A stretch of 64,000 nucleotides of DNA from positions 1-64,000 of the forward strand of contig JAFZPI010000035.1 of NCBI GenBank assembly GCA_017552615.1, in the 5' to 3' direction. Each line of letters begins with the position of its first letter. Position 1 is the first letter of the stretch. The DNA comes from Clostridia bacterium. Lineage in GTDB: Bacteria > Bacillota > Clostridia > Christensenellales > Aristaeellaceae. A program made the position numbers and the translations under genes. The notes under the pieces were generated by a model. It was not told the origin of the DNA. It saw only the letters and a list, made by a program, of their open reading frames with translations, and searched no databases. Shown here in pieces: positions 35,565-44,703 of this stretch.

Positions 35565-36209
35565 TCATTCGATCATCACTTCTGTCGTCGCGGCAGACAC
35601 ATCCGGGAGCGACTGCCAGGCAATGATCGCAGCGGCAAGAAGGATGATGACCGTCAGAATCAGCAGGAAGCGCTTGTCATTTGCCTGCTGAGGTTTCAGG
35701 CGAAGCGCCTGCTTGACGTGCTTGAGCACCAAGGTCGCCGCAACACCCGTCAGCGCACCGCAAGCAATGCCCGCGCCGGACAGGGGAATCATGTAATAAA
35801 GCAGTCCGGGCGTCTTCAGGATCATCATGGCGGCCAGAACCTGGCCGACGTTGTGCATCACACCGCCCGCCATGGAGACCGCCACGACCGGAAGCTTCCG
35901 GATGCGGGAGAGCAGGCTCATCGCCAGCATGGACAGGACACCGCCGGCGAACGCGTACATCATCGCGCTGAGATTTCCGAACAGGAAGCCGGAAAGCGTC
36001 ACCTTCAGCGCCATCAGAATCCAGGCGGCGGGGAGATCCAGCATGTAGACCGCGAAGATCAGCACGCTGTTGGACAGCCCCAGCTTGACGCCCGGCAGCG
36101 TGAAAGAAGGCAGGGCATGCTCGACCGCGCCTAACACCAGCATGACGCCGAGCAGGATCCCCGAAAGCGTCAGCCGCTGCACCCGGTCCCGGTTGTCCCG
36201 CTGGCCCAT
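35565..36209 (-). CDS. ECF-like substrate-binding membrane protein (Gx family)
   Basis: 214 residues from ATG 36209, after AAAGGAGG. Five or six hydrophobic helices: LSGILLGVMLVLGAVEHALP, LSNSVLIFAVYMLDL, MALKVTLSGFLFGNLSAMMYAFAGGVLSMLAMSLL, VVAVSMAGGVMHNVGQVLAA, and GAGIACGALTGVAATLVL. This is the Gx transporter family, also labelled heptaprenyl diphosphate synthase component I; it is now read as an ECF-type S component. A C-terminal anchor of about 30 residues follows (LLILTVIILLAAAIIAW), an unusual extension. Ligand unknown. Confidence 0.82.
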   Translation of the reverse strand: MGQRDNRDRVQRLTLSGILLGVMLVLGAVEHALPSFTLPGVKLGLSNSVLIFAVYMLDLPAAWILMALKVTLSGFLFGNLSAMMYAFAGGVLSMLAMSLLSRIRKLPVVAVSMAGGVMHNVGQVLAAMMILKTPGLLYYMIPLSGAGIACGALTGVAATLVLKHVKQALRLKPQQANDKRFLLILTVIILLAAAIIAWQSLPDVSAATTEVMIE

Positions 36210-36278
36210 GCCCGATCCGCCTCCTTTCACAAGATGTCACATTATACCATGTCCGGTTTGGATTGAAAAGCCCCCGCC

Positions 36279-36307
36279 TTGACACCGATGGCCTGTGCCT
36301 TTATAAT
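36279..36307 (+). promoter_or_regulatory. Promoter of prfC
   Basis: TTGACA (36279-36284), 17 bp, TATAAT (36302-36307), a perfect consensus. Confidence 0.9.
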
Positions 36308-36413
36308 CCCCATTGAAATCAACCCACAGGAGGCCTGACCATGCCCCATACGCCCACCTGACGGACTCCCTAGCGCCGATACCCAAGAAAAAGCTCGCAA
36401 GGAGGAAACCGTC

Positions 36414-38039
36414 ATGCTGCCCCCCGTCAACACTCCCGAATACACCGCCCTCATCCACGAACAGGTGGAGAAGCGGCGGACATTTGCGATTATTTCCCAC
36501 CCCGACGCCGGCAAGACGACCCTGACCGAAAAGCTCCTGCTCTACGGTGGAGCCATTCGCTCGGCCGGCAGCGTCAAAGCCCGCAAGACCGACAAGCACG
36601 CCACCTCCGACTGGATGGAGATCGAGAAGCAGCGCGGCATCTCCGTGACCTCGTCCGCCATGCAGTTCGAGTTCGATGGCTACCATATCAATATCCTTGA
36701 TACCCCCGGCCACCAGGACTTCTCCGAGGACACCTACCGCGTGCTCGTTGCCGCGGACGCGGCGGTCATGCTGATCGACGCGGCCAAGGGTGTCGAGGCT
36801 CAGACGATCAAGCTCTTCAAGGTCTGCCGGATGCGGAACATCCCGATCTTCACCTTTGTGAACAAGATGGACCGCGCCGCCAAGGACCCCTTCAGCCTGA
36901 TGCAGGAGCTGGAAGAAGTGCTCGGCATCCGCTCCTGCCCCGTCAACTGGCCCATCGGTGTGGACGGCGACTTCCAGGGCGTGTGCCACTTGGACACGCA
37001 TGAGGTCGAGCTCTACACCGGCGGCGACCACGGCAAGCGCCAGGTTGAAAAGACCGTCCTCTTCCTGGACGATCCGGAACTGAAAAATGTCCTGGCCGAG
37101 GGCTACCGCACCCGCCTCTCCGACGAGATGGAGCTCCTCGAGGCCGGCGAACCCTTTGACCTCGAGGCCGTCCGCGCCGGACAGCTGACGCCGATGTTCT
37201 TTGGCTCAGCCGTAACGAACTTCGGCGTGGAGCCCTTCCTGACCCGCTTTTTGCAGTACACGCCCCCGCCCCTGCCCAGGCAGAGCGACCAAGGCATGAT
37301 CGGACCCGAGTCGCCGTTCTTCTCCGGTTTTGTCTTCAAGATCCAGGCCAACATGAACCCGGCGCACCGGGACCGCCTGGCCTTTATGCGGATCGTCTCC
37401 GGCGCCTTCGAAAAGGGCATGGAAGTCTGGCACTCCGGCACCAACAAGCCTGTGGTCCTCAAACAGCCGCAGCAGTTCATGGCGGACGAGCGCGAAGCTG
37501 TCGAGGAAGCCTACGCCGGCGACATCATCGGCCTCTTCGACCCCGGCATCTACCAGCTAGGCGACACACTCTCCACCGGTCCGAAGCTGCACTATGAAAA
37601 CATCCCGGTCTTCGCGCCGGAGTTCTTCAACCGCGTGCGCCCCCGGGACTCCCTGAAGCGTAAGCAGTTCCAGAAGGGCATCACCCAGCTCGCGGAGGAA
37701 GGCGCGATCCAGACCTTCCTGCGCACGGAGACCGGCCGCGAGGAATTCATGGTCGGCGTCGTGGGCGTCCTGCAGTTCGAGGTGCTGGAACACCGCCTCC
37801 GCACAGAGTATCAGGCGGAGCTCGTCATGGAGCCCATGTCCTTCCGCCATGTCCGCTGGGTCACGAAGACCCCGAAGCCCATTGAGGACCTGAAGCTGAC
37901 CTCCACCTCCGGCCGGGCCAAGGACAGCCGCGACCGCGACGTCCTGCTCTTTGAAAACGAATGGTCGATCCGCCTCGCCTGCGAGAACAATCCCGGGCTG
38001 GAGCTGGCGGAGACAGCGAGCAGGAAGACGGAAGAATAA
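36414..38039 (+). CDS. prfC: Peptide chain release factor 3
   Basis: 541 residues from ATG 36414, after AAGGAGG. RF3 is a GTPase that recycles RF1/RF2 from the ribosome. GTPase motifs: SHPDAGKTTLTEKL (G1), GISVTSSAMQFE (G2), DTPGHQDFSEDTYR (G3), NKMDR (G4). Domain II and the C-terminal RF3 domain follow, with FFGSAVTNFGVEPFL, VVGVLQFEVLEHRLRTEY and RWV. Length 520-545 is standard. Followed by a membrane protein gene on the same strand. Confidence 0.97.
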   Translation: MLPPVNTPEYTALIHEQVEKRRTFAIISHPDAGKTTLTEKLLLYGGAIRSAGSVKARKTDKHATSDWMEIEKQRGISVTSSAMQFEFDGYHINILDTPGHQDFSEDTYRVLVAADAAVMLIDAAKGVEAQTIKLFKVCRMRNIPIFTFVNKMDRAAKDPFSLMQELEEVLGIRSCPVNWPIGVDGDFQGVCHLDTHEVELYTGGDHGKRQVEKTVLFLDDPELKNVLAEGYRTRLSDEMELLEAGEPFDLEAVRAGQLTPMFFGSAVTNFGVEPFLTRFLQYTPPPLPRQSDQGMIGPESPFFSGFVFKIQANMNPAHRDRLAFMRIVSGAFEKGMEVWHSGTNKPVVLKQPQQFMADEREAVEEAYAGDIIGLFDPGIYQLGDTLSTGPKLHYENIPVFAPEFFNRVRPRDSLKRKQFQKGITQLAEEGAIQTFLRTETGREEFMVGVVGVLQFEVLEHRLRTEYQAELVMEPMSFRHVRWVTKTPKPIEDLKLTSTSGRAKDSRDRDVLLFENEWSIRLACENNPGLELAETASRKTEE

Positions 38040-38085
38040 GGCAGAGGGCATTGAAAAGTGAGTAGTGAGTAAAGAGTAGAGAGCA

Positions 38086-38730
38086 GTGAATGTGGTTGAA
38101 GTGAAGAAAACACGGGTTGGTTTGGTTCTCGCTGTTAACCTGCTGATCTTCGGATTGGTTGTGTATGCGTGGTTTGTCATGATGTTCCGGATGGGCGACG
38201 GTACGCTGTCCGGGACAGGGCTGAGCAGCCTGCGGTACTACACCGTCCTGTCCAATCTTCTCGAAGGCCTTGCCGCGCTGATCACCGTGGTCTTTACGGT
38301 GCTGATCCTCGCCGGAAAGGCAAGCGAGCTGCCCCGATGGGTAACGCTCCTGTGCTATGCGGGGACTACTAGTGTGAGCCTGACCTTCGTTACCGTGATG
38401 GTTTATCTGGGGCCGGTCTTTGGCTTCAACATCATGTTCAACGACGCCAATCTCTATTTCCACCTGCTTATTCCGCTTTTCGCCATCATGGAAGCACTTT
38501 TCCTCTCAAAGGAAAAACTGCGCTTCAAAGACAGCTTTGTCGCCACCCTCCCGACCCTCCTGTACGGCGTTTGGTACATCATCAATAACCTGGCCAACGG
38601 CCGGGAAGGCAATGACATCTACTACCTGTTCTACTTCGGCCCGGCGGCCTCTGTCCTCTTCTTCATCGGCTTTATGGCGGTCGCTTGGGGGATTGCGCTG
38701 CTGTTAAGGCTGCCGAGGAAAGCACCATAA
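38086..38730 (+). CDS. Multipass membrane protein, Pr6Pr-like
   Basis: 214 residues; start uncertain among GTG 38086, 38092 and 38101, none with a strong ribosome site. Six hydrophobic helices: LVLAVNLLIFGLVVYAW, LEGLAALITVVFTVLILAG, VTLLCYAGTTSVSLTFVTVMVYL, LYFHLLIPLFAIMEALFLS, ATLPTLLYGVWYIINNL, AASVLFFIGFMAVAWGIALL. It resembles Pr6Pr/FAR-17a-type membrane proteins with the pattern LRYYTVLSN and the HLLIPL motif. Function unknown. Preceded by a low-complexity purine-rich stretch (38056-38082). Confidence 0.68.
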   Translation: MNVVEVKKTRVGLVLAVNLLIFGLVVYAWFVMMFRMGDGTLSGTGLSSLRYYTVLSNLLEGLAALITVVFTVLILAGKASELPRWVTLLCYAGTTSVSLTFVTVMVYLGPVFGFNIMFNDANLYFHLLIPLFAIMEALFLSKEKLRFKDSFVATLPTLLYGVWYIINNLANGREGNDIYYLFYFGPAASVLFFIGFMAVAWGIALLLRLPRKAP

Positions 38731-38740
38731 CTGCATAAAG

Positions 38741-38782
38741 AAAACCACCCACCACGCGAAATATATGTGGCAGGTGGTTTTT
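38741..38782. terminator. Bidirectional terminator
   Basis: AAAACCACC (38741-38749) pairs with GGTGGTTTT (38773-38781), with further CCAC/GTGG pairing inside. It separates the membrane protein gene from the convergent SGNH gene. Confidence 0.85.
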
Positions 38783-38812
38783 CTGTCGGGTGTAGCAAAC
38801 TCCCACGAAGCA

Positions 38813-40066
38813 TTACGGCACCAGCGAAATGCAGGTGATTGTAAACAGCTTCCGCTCATCACCCTCAGCCATGCGGATCTCGACGGTGTGCTCCGCGGGC
38901 TCCCAGGAGACATAAGGCATGCTCACCACCGACTGACCCCAGGCATCGCTGGTTCCGGTCAGGGTGACTTTTTTCACGCCGTCCACCCAGACTTCCGCGG
39001 AACCGTAGGCTTCATCCGCCACATTGCGCCAGGCGATCAGGAGCCTTGTAAAGGTCGCGGTGAAGGTCATAGCCTTGTCGCCGTCGAGGATGTTGTGGTG
39101 GAAATTCTTTCCGCAGACCCGGCCAACGGGTGTGTTGCGGAAGGAATTGCTGTCGTCGTGGGCGAAGCCGCCCCGGTCGAAGACAAGATTCGAGACATCG
39201 GAATCCCCGAAGATATTGCGCATGCCCATGAAGGTCGTGCCATAGGCGGGAGCTACCGTGAGATCAATGTCCGTCTCGCTGGGTGCCTGGGCTGCTGACG
39301 TCTGGATCGCGGCCAGGATGCAGTCGGCCATGATCCCGTGGCCCAGGGATGTCGGATGATCTCCGTCGGCGAAGTATTCTTCCGCCGTCCACTCCTTGCC
39401 CAGATGAGGGGCGATGCTGTTCTTCATGGAGATCATCATCAGATCGTAACGCTCGCCGATCGGTGCCAGGTCGTCCTGGAGGGTGAAACCACTGTTGAAG
39501 AACGCGAACAGCAGGATCACCACGGGCTCGTTGGGCTGCTCGAGGATGGATTTGACCATGGACTCATAGGCCCGGTGTGTGGTGACCTCGGCATAATCGT
39601 TGACCGCGAACTCAATGACGACGATGTCCGGTAGGCCGTCGTCATCCTCCACACGGTTCACGACATCGCGCTCATAGCGCATCCAGCCGAAAGGTGAAGG
39701 CGTGCCTGCCACACCGGCGTTGACAAAGGCCACGTTGCTTCCGTCCCCGGCACCGTAGAGCGCCCGGAAACCGTCGGCAAACCGGCAGGCCCAGCAGTCG
39801 GGATAGCTCGAAGCCCCGCCGCCTTCGGTGATCGAGCCGCCGATGGTCGCGATGGTGATCTTCTCGCCTGCCTTCGCACGCTCAATGACCTTCAGCAGGC
39901 GGTAGTTGTTGCCGAGGGACATCTGCGAGTCCTGCAGGATTTCCTGATACCAGTCGGCGTCGCCGTCGGGGGTGTACCAGGTAAACTCCGCTCCCGCGAG
40001 GGGCATGCCCGCGCAGAGGATCGCCAGGGTCATGGTCAGCAACCGGGAAAAGCGTTTCTTGCTCAT
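38813..40066 (-). CDS. Secreted SGNH hydrolase with C-terminal beta domain
   Basis: 417 residues. Signal peptide MSKKRFSRLLTMTLAILCAG, ending LAGAEFTW. SGNH blocks: ITIATIGGSITEGGGASS (catalytic Ser in GGSIT), VNAGVAGTPS, VVIEFAVNDYAEV (block III), and ADGDHPTSLGHGIMAD (Asp/His). From about residue 290 a jelly-roll-like domain (VCGKNFHHNILDGDKAMTFT) may bind sugars. The GGSIT form is that of acetylxylan-esterase-like enzymes. Likely exported and acting on plant or wall polysaccharides; inference. Confidence 0.88.
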   Translation of the reverse strand: MSKKRFSRLLTMTLAILCAGMPLAGAEFTWYTPDGDADWYQEILQDSQMSLGNNYRLLKVIERAKAGEKITIATIGGSITEGGGASSYPDCWACRFADGFRALYGAGDGSNVAFVNAGVAGTPSPFGWMRYERDVVNRVEDDDGLPDIVVIEFAVNDYAEVTTHRAYESMVKSILEQPNEPVVILLFAFFNSGFTLQDDLAPIGERYDLMMISMKNSIAPHLGKEWTAEEYFADGDHPTSLGHGIMADCILAAIQTSAAQAPSETDIDLTVAPAYGTTFMGMRNIFGDSDVSNLVFDRGGFAHDDSNSFRNTPVGRVCGKNFHHNILDGDKAMTFTATFTRLLIAWRNVADEAYGSAEVWVDGVKKVTLTGTSDAWGQSVVSMPYVSWEPAEHTVEIRMAEGDERKLFTITCISLVP

Positions 40067-40091
40067 ATCTTCCGCCTCCGTTATAAGTTGA

Positions 40092-41240
40092 TCAGACGAT
40101 TACGGTTTCGGTGCCGTCGATGGCTTCCTGGATCAGGGCATCGCTGTCCAGTTTTTCCTCACCCTCCAGAGTCTTCTCCATCTTGGGATGGGTAGCGGGA
40201 TGCTTCGGAGTGAAGACCGTGCAGCAGTCCTCATAGGGCAATTCGGAGGTCTCAAGCGTGCCGATCTTCCGGGCAAGGTCGATGATTTCGCTCTTGTCAA
40301 AGCCGATCACCGGGCGGAATACCGGCAGGGAGACCACGGAATCCGTGACGCCGAGGGCTTCCATCGTCTGGCTGGCCACCTGACCGACCGATTCGCCGGT
40401 GATCAGCGCCTGCGCGCCGTTCTTTTTCCCGATGCGCTCCGCGATGCGCATCATGTAGCGGCGCATGATGAGGGTTGTGTAGTCCTCCGGGCACTTCTCG
40501 TGGATCTCCATCTGGATGTGCGTAAAGGGTACGACAAAAACCTTCATCCCGCCGCAGTAGGCGCCGACGATCCGCGCCAGTTCGAGGACCTTCTCCTTTG
40601 CGCGGTCGGAAGTGTAGGGATAGGAGTGGAAGTGCACGCCCATGACCTGGACGCCACGCTTGGCCAGCATCCATCCCGCAACGGGAGAGTCGATGCCGCC
40701 AGAGAGCAGCAGGGCTGCCCGGCCGCCGGTGCCCGTGGGCATGCCACCCACCGCAGGGATTACCCGGACATAGAGATACGCGCTGTCGCGGATCTCGACA
40801 TTCAGCACATGGTCGGGATGGTGCAGGTCAACCTTCAGATCCGGACAGGCCGCGAGAATGCGCCCGCCAATCTCCGCGTTGATCTGCGGGGAGTCCATCG
40901 GATAACGTTTGTCCGAGCGCCGGGCCGCGACCTTGAATGTGCCCTTGAGTCCCCTGCACATCTCCGCCGCGCGGTCCGCGATGGCATTGAAATTCTCTTT
41001 CTCCATCTCCACCGCCGGACAGACGCTGTGCACGCCGAAGACCCGGCTGGCGCGCTCCGCACAGGCCTCAATGTCCGAAAATCCCGCGATCAGGATCCGC
41101 CCGTCGTGCAGCCAGACATCGGCTCCGTCCTGCGCCACAGCCTTCTTGACATTCTTGACCAGTGCCCGCATGAAATAGGGCCGGTTGAGGCCCTTCAGAA
41201 ACACTTCGCCGTACCGGACGAGGATCAATTCGCGCTCCAT
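40092..41240 (-). CDS. thiI: tRNA 4-thiouridine synthase ThiI
   Basis: 382 residues from ATG 41240 (MERELILVRYGEVFLKG); the reading frame is open upstream but this is the family start. ThiI thiolates tRNA U8 and gives sulphur for thiamin thiazole. NFLD/THUMP region RPYFMRALVKNVKK, the PP-loop SGGIDSPVAGW (about residues 180-190), GVHFHSYPYTS, and PYEDCCTVFTPKHPATHP with the Cys pair region. There is no rhodanese domain, as usual for Bacillota, where NifS-type desulfurase supplies the sulphur; a nifS gene lies upstream in the same direction. Confidence 0.97.
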   Translation of the reverse strand: MERELILVRYGEVFLKGLNRPYFMRALVKNVKKAVAQDGADVWLHDGRILIAGFSDIEACAERASRVFGVHSVCPAVEMEKENFNAIADRAAEMCRGLKGTFKVAARRSDKRYPMDSPQINAEIGGRILAACPDLKVDLHHPDHVLNVEIRDSAYLYVRVIPAVGGMPTGTGGRAALLLSGGIDSPVAGWMLAKRGVQVMGVHFHSYPYTSDRAKEKVLELARIVGAYCGGMKVFVVPFTHIQMEIHEKCPEDYTTLIMRRYMMRIAERIGKKNGAQALITGESVGQVASQTMEALGVTDSVVSLPVFRPVIGFDKSEIIDLARKIGTLETSELPYEDCCTVFTPKHPATHPKMEKTLEGEEKLDSDALIQEAIDGTETVIV

Positions 41241-41349
41241 GGGTATTCCACCATACCTTTCAGGTTTCTTCATCCATTTTGTCAGTTTCTTGATGTTGCA
41301 TGAAGGCATTTTCGGTAATGTGTCAAGTTCTGCAGTGGAGATTTTGGAC

Positions 41350-41511
41350 TCACCGCGTCCAAAGTCTTTGAACGAGCTTCCCCATCAGCCAGTTTCGTTG
41401 AACCAATGCTCTGTTGACCTCATAATATGCTTGTTGCTGCGCAGCATCAATAATGCTGCGGGTGTCTCGGAGAAGATCATCCGTATGAATATATGAGATC
41501 AATTGATTCAT
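41350..41511 (-). pseudogene. Truncated DUF1016 (YhcG-type) N-terminal fragment
   Basis: 53 codons from ATG 41511. The stretch IIDAAQQQAYYEVNRALVQR, then NWLMGKLVQ matches the start of DUF1016/PDDEXK-type nuclease proteins (N-x-x-L-V-x-x-x-W-x-x-G-K), normally over 300 residues. After MGKLVQ the frame leaves the family and stops. No trace of the nuclease domain is seen before thiI, so it is a remnant. Confidence 0.7.
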
Positions 41512-41560
41512 GCTGTCGTCTTCCCTTCCGAGAATCACACTGATTTCAATAAATGACTGC

Positions 41561-42103
41561 TCAGTCGGCGCTTGTTCCCGTTACGACTGTTTTGACCAGT
41601 ACATGCCGCATCAGTCCGCCGTACTTCTCCTTGGTCAGGACTACTTGAAAGCCCGCTTTCAGGGCGCTCCGTAGGCTGGGCGGATTGTCCGGTGAGACCG
41701 TCATGGCCATCGTATGGATCTCCGTGCCCCGGAGTTGTTCCTCCGCAAAGGCAAACATCCGGTGCTCCAGTCCATGCCCCCGGTGTTCCGGCAGCACCGC
41801 CGCACACTCGAGATTGCAGACATGGCGGTATTCTTCCGGCGGATAGCCGAGGTCAAAGCTTAGGTTCTCTTCGTCGTCGCCGTAGCAGCAGACCATCAGC
41901 ATCCCGATCAATTCGCCGTCCGGCGTTCTTGCTGCAATCCCAAAGCTGCCGTTCTCCGAAAGCCGTTCCCGGATCCATCCCGCGTCCAAGTCGTCAACGG
42001 CGAAGAGATCCTTGTTCTCCATTGCTTCCCAGACGCCGTGCATCAGGCGGTAGAAGGCTCCCGATTCTTCGCGTCCCACGCGGGTAAGCTCATAGTCCTG
42101 AAT
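41561..42103 (-). CDS. GNAT family N-acetyltransferase
   Basis: About 180 residues. The start is uncertain: ATT 42103 directly after the nifS stop, or GTG 42079; no normal start gives the family opening IQDYELTRVGREESGAFYRL. GNAT core: IGMLMVCCYGDDEENLSFDL, then NLECAAVLPEHRGHGLEHRM (acetyl-CoA loop), and the last strand FQVVLTKEKYGGLMRHVLVK. Together with the DUF1016 fragment it separates nifS from thiI. Confidence 0.75.
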   Translation of the reverse strand: MQDYELTRVGREESGAFYRLMHGVWEAMENKDLFAVDDLDAGWIRERLSENGSFGIAARTPDGELIGMLMVCCYGDDEENLSFDLGYPPEEYRHVCNLECAAVLPEHRGHGLEHRMFAFAEEQLRGTEIHTMAMTVSPDNPPSLRSALKAGFQVVLTKEKYGGLMRHVLVKTVVTGTSAD

Positions 42104-42105
42104 AC

Positions 42106-43257
42106 TTATCGCCTCACATATTTCGATAAAAGCGCGTAGTGCTTCGCCGCACAGGCAACAGCCCAGTCGATTTCCTCTTCCGTGGTGTAAGGGCACAGAC
42201 TGAACCGCAAGGCGCAGTCCGCGCGCTTTGCGTCGATGTTCATGGCCAAGAGCACCAGGGAGAGCCGCTGCTTGTGGCTCGCGCAGGCTGATCCCGCGCT
42301 GACATAGATCCCGTCACCCTCGAGCGCGAAGAGCATGGTCTGCGAGCGCACCGGCTGTAGGCTCATGTTGAGAATATGCGGCGCGCTCTCCGGACTGTCG
42401 ATCATCGGACCGTTGATCAGCGCACCGGGGATGGACATCGAGATGCCTTCCCACAGCCTCTTCTTCAATGCCGCCATGCGAGGGACGGCATCCGCCGGGA
42501 AGGCTTCGATCGCTGCACCGAGCATCGCGATGCCCACTGTGTTCTCCGTACCCGAGCGTAGGCCATCCTCCTGCCCGCCGCCGAAAACCAGCGGGTTCAG
42601 CCGGATGTTCTTGCGGACAATCAGGGCCCCGATGCCCTTGCACGCGTGGATCTTATGTCCGCTGAGGGCGTAGGACTGTATGCCCAGTTTATTGAATTGC
42701 AGCGGGACTCGCAGAAACCCCTGCACGCCGTCCACATGCAGCCAGGCGCCCGGACAATACCGGTCCCGCAAAGCGGCAATCTCAGCTAAAGGCTGGATCG
42801 CGCCGACTTCGTTGTTCACCTGCATGACAGCAATCAGGGCGACGTCTTCCCCAAACATGGCTTCCAGGCGTTGCAGATCGCAAACACTCGTCCGCATGAC
42901 AGGGATCATCTCGACTTTATGTCCCATGCGCATCAGTTCCGCCTCGCAGGCGGAGACAGCTGGGTGCTCCGTCCGGAGGATCAGTACACGGCCGGACCGG
43001 TGGGCTGCCCGCATAGCCCCGAGGATTGCCAGGTTGTCGGCTTCGGTGCCGCTGCCGGTAAAGATCACCTTTTGACCTTCCGCTCCGGCAGCCCGCAGGC
43101 AGGCTTCACGCACGGTGTTCACACGTTTCTGCGCTTCCAGGGCTGGGCGGTAGAGCGCCGAAGGGTTGTGCCAGCCCTCGCGCAGGGCAGACTCCGCCGC
43201 GCGGATCGCCGCCTCACAGGGGCGCGTAGTCGCGCTGTTGTCCAGATATGCTTCCAT
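42106..43257 (-). CDS. Cysteine desulfurase (NifS/IscS-like)
   Basis: 383 residues. A class V PLP enzyme that moves sulphur from cysteine. Opening AYLDNSATTRP, then the aromatic/His region LRTEHPAV, MQVNNEVGAIQPLAEI, PLP lysine in YALSGHKIHACKGIGAL, and the active-site cysteine loop VSAGSACASHKQ. In Bacillota the nifZ gene beside thiI codes for the desulfurase feeding tRNA thiolation; that role is likely here, although two extra genes lie between. A separate iscU is not seen. Confidence 0.94.
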   Translation of the reverse strand: MEAYLDNSATTRPCEAAIRAAESALREGWHNPSALYRPALEAQKRVNTVREACLRAAGAEGQKVIFTGSGTEADNLAILGAMRAAHRSGRVLILRTEHPAVSACEAELMRMGHKVEMIPVMRTSVCDLQRLEAMFGEDVALIAVMQVNNEVGAIQPLAEIAALRDRYCPGAWLHVDGVQGFLRVPLQFNKLGIQSYALSGHKIHACKGIGALIVRKNIRLNPLVFGGGQEDGLRSGTENTVGIAMLGAAIEAFPADAVPRMAALKKRLWEGISMSIPGALINGPMIDSPESAPHILNMSLQPVRSQTMLFALEGDGIYVSAGSACASHKQRLSLVLLAMNIDAKRADCALRFSLCPYTTEEEIDWAVACAAKHYALLSKYVRR

Positions 43258-43265
43258 GCGCCGTC

Positions 43266-43805
43266 TTACTCCTGATACACGCCGTGCGGGAGGAAATGGC
43301 GAATCGCTTCGATCAGTTCGTCACTGGGCTCGAGGACGATCATGCGCTTGTTGCCCGCCTTCTGGAAATAGAAGTAATGGAGATTGGCTTCCCGGTTCAG
43401 GAACCAGCGGTCGATGCGGATCCCCTGCATGGAGGCATAGCGCTTGAACGCCGAACCGTTCACCGGCCCGAAGGCCTCGACCGTGCGCACGTTCAGCGAG
43501 CCCAGGGACTTGCGGCGCTTGTTGTTGAACACCCGCGCGTAATCCAGCGAGCCGTTCGTGAAGGTATATTCGTATTCCATGCGGAGCTGGTCGTGATAGA
43601 AATAGACCCACACCGCCATGGCACCGGCCAGGACGGCGGGGATCAGTGCCAGCCAGTCTCCGTTGGCGATGATCCGAGTCAGGCTGGAAAACACCATCAC
43701 GGCGTACAGGCCGCATACGGCGATCACGATCCAGGAGAAGTAATAAATCACTTCGTCCAGGGTGCGTTTCTTCTTGACGACAGCTTCTTCGATAAAGAAA
43801 TCCAT
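43266..43805 (-). CDS. DUF6106 membrane protein
   Basis: 179 residues. The N-terminus carries EAVVKKKRTLDEVIYYFSWIV and two transmembrane segments (about 22-42 and 50-68, VIAVCGLYAVMVF and LALIPAVLAGAMAVWVYF). The rest is a beta-rich PH-like domain with EYEYTFTNGSLDYARVFNNK, where KRRKSLGSLNVRTVEAFG is typical. This set of features is characteristic of DUF6106, found near terpenoid and iron-sulphur genes in Clostridia. Function unknown. It sits between ispA and nifS in the block. Confidence 0.78.
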   Translation of the reverse strand: MDFFIEEAVVKKKRTLDEVIYYFSWIVIAVCGLYAVMVFSSLTRIIANGDWLALIPAVLAGAMAVWVYFYHDQLRMEYEYTFTNGSLDYARVFNNKRRKSLGSLNVRTVEAFGPVNGSAFKRYASMQGIRIDRWFLNREANLHYFYFQKAGNKRMIVLEPSDELIEAIRHFLPHGVYQE

Positions 43806-43827
43806 GGGCTCGGTTCCTCCCGTCTCG

Positions 43828-44703
43828 TCAGTTTTTCCGGGTCAGCAGGCCTTCCGCAAGGTCTGTGAAAAAGCGCATGTCCCGCGGAACACGGCGGATC
43901 ACCTCCACCGCCCCGGTGATTGCCCGGGCCGCATCATCCCGTGTCCCTTCGGTACCGCGCAGCGCCACCCAGGTGAGCTTCCCGAGCGCCGCGTCCACGC
44001 CGGTCTTTTTGCCGAGGGCCGCTTCGCTGCCCTCCACGTCCAGCAGGTCGTCCACCATCTGGAAAGCCAGGCCGAGGTTCTGCCCGTAAGTCACGGCCGC
44101 CTCGATGTATTCCGGCTTCGCGCAGGCCAGATGGAAGCCCGCCTCCATCGGTGCCGTCAGCAGGTCGGCTGTCTTGTGGAGATGGATATAGCGGACTTTT
44201 TCCTCCGTAGGTTCCGTGCCCTCTTCGGTCACATCGACCGTCTGTCCGGCCACCATGCCGCTGATGCCGCAGCGCCGTGCGATGCAATGGGCCGCCCGGA
44301 CACCCCGCAGGGAATCCATCTCCCCCGCCGCCCGGAGCATCAGCTCCATCGCCGCGCTGAGCAGGCCGTCCCCCGCCAGAATCGCGACCGCCTCGCCGAA
44401 GGCTTTGTGGTTCGTGGGCCGTCCCCGGCGCAGGTCGTCGTTGTCCATCGCAGGCAGGTCGTCGTGGATCAGGCTGTAGGTGTGGATCATCTCGAGCGCA
44501 CAGGCAAAGGGCAGGGCTTCTTCAAGGTTCCCGCCCATGCATTCGCAGGCCGCCAGCAGCAGCACCGGCCGCAGCCGCTTGCCTCCGGCCTCCAGCGAAT
44601 ACGCCATGGCCTCCCGCAGTTTCAGGGGGATCGGGCCGAGGCTTTCCAGCGCGGGAACCAATGCGGACTCCACCAGTGCCTGGTATTCGGCATAGCTTCT
44701 CAT
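43828..44703 (-). CDS. ispA: Polyprenyl synthetase (farnesyl/geranyl diphosphate synthase)
   Basis: 291 residues. Makes C15-C20 allylic diphosphates by head-to-tail condensation. First aspartate-rich motif LIHDDLPAMDNDDLRRG (about residue 85), second FQMVDDLLDVEG (about residue 225), plus AGGKRLRPVL. Length fits IspA. It begins inside the end of xseB by four bases, the common xseAB-ispA arrangement of Bacillota. Confidence 0.95.
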   Translation of the reverse strand: MRSYAEYQALVESALVPALESLGPIPLKLREAMAYSLEAGGKRLRPVLLLAACECMGGNLEEALPFACALEMIHTYSLIHDDLPAMDNDDLRRGRPTNHKAFGEAVAILAGDGLLSAAMELMLRAAGEMDSLRGVRAAHCIARRCGISGMVAGQTVDVTEEGTEPTEEKVRYIHLHKTADLLTAPMEAGFHLACAKPEYIEAAVTYGQNLGLAFQMVDDLLDVEGSEAALGKKTGVDAALGKLTWVALRGTEGTRDDAARAITGAVEVIRRVPRDMRFFTDLAEGLLTRKN

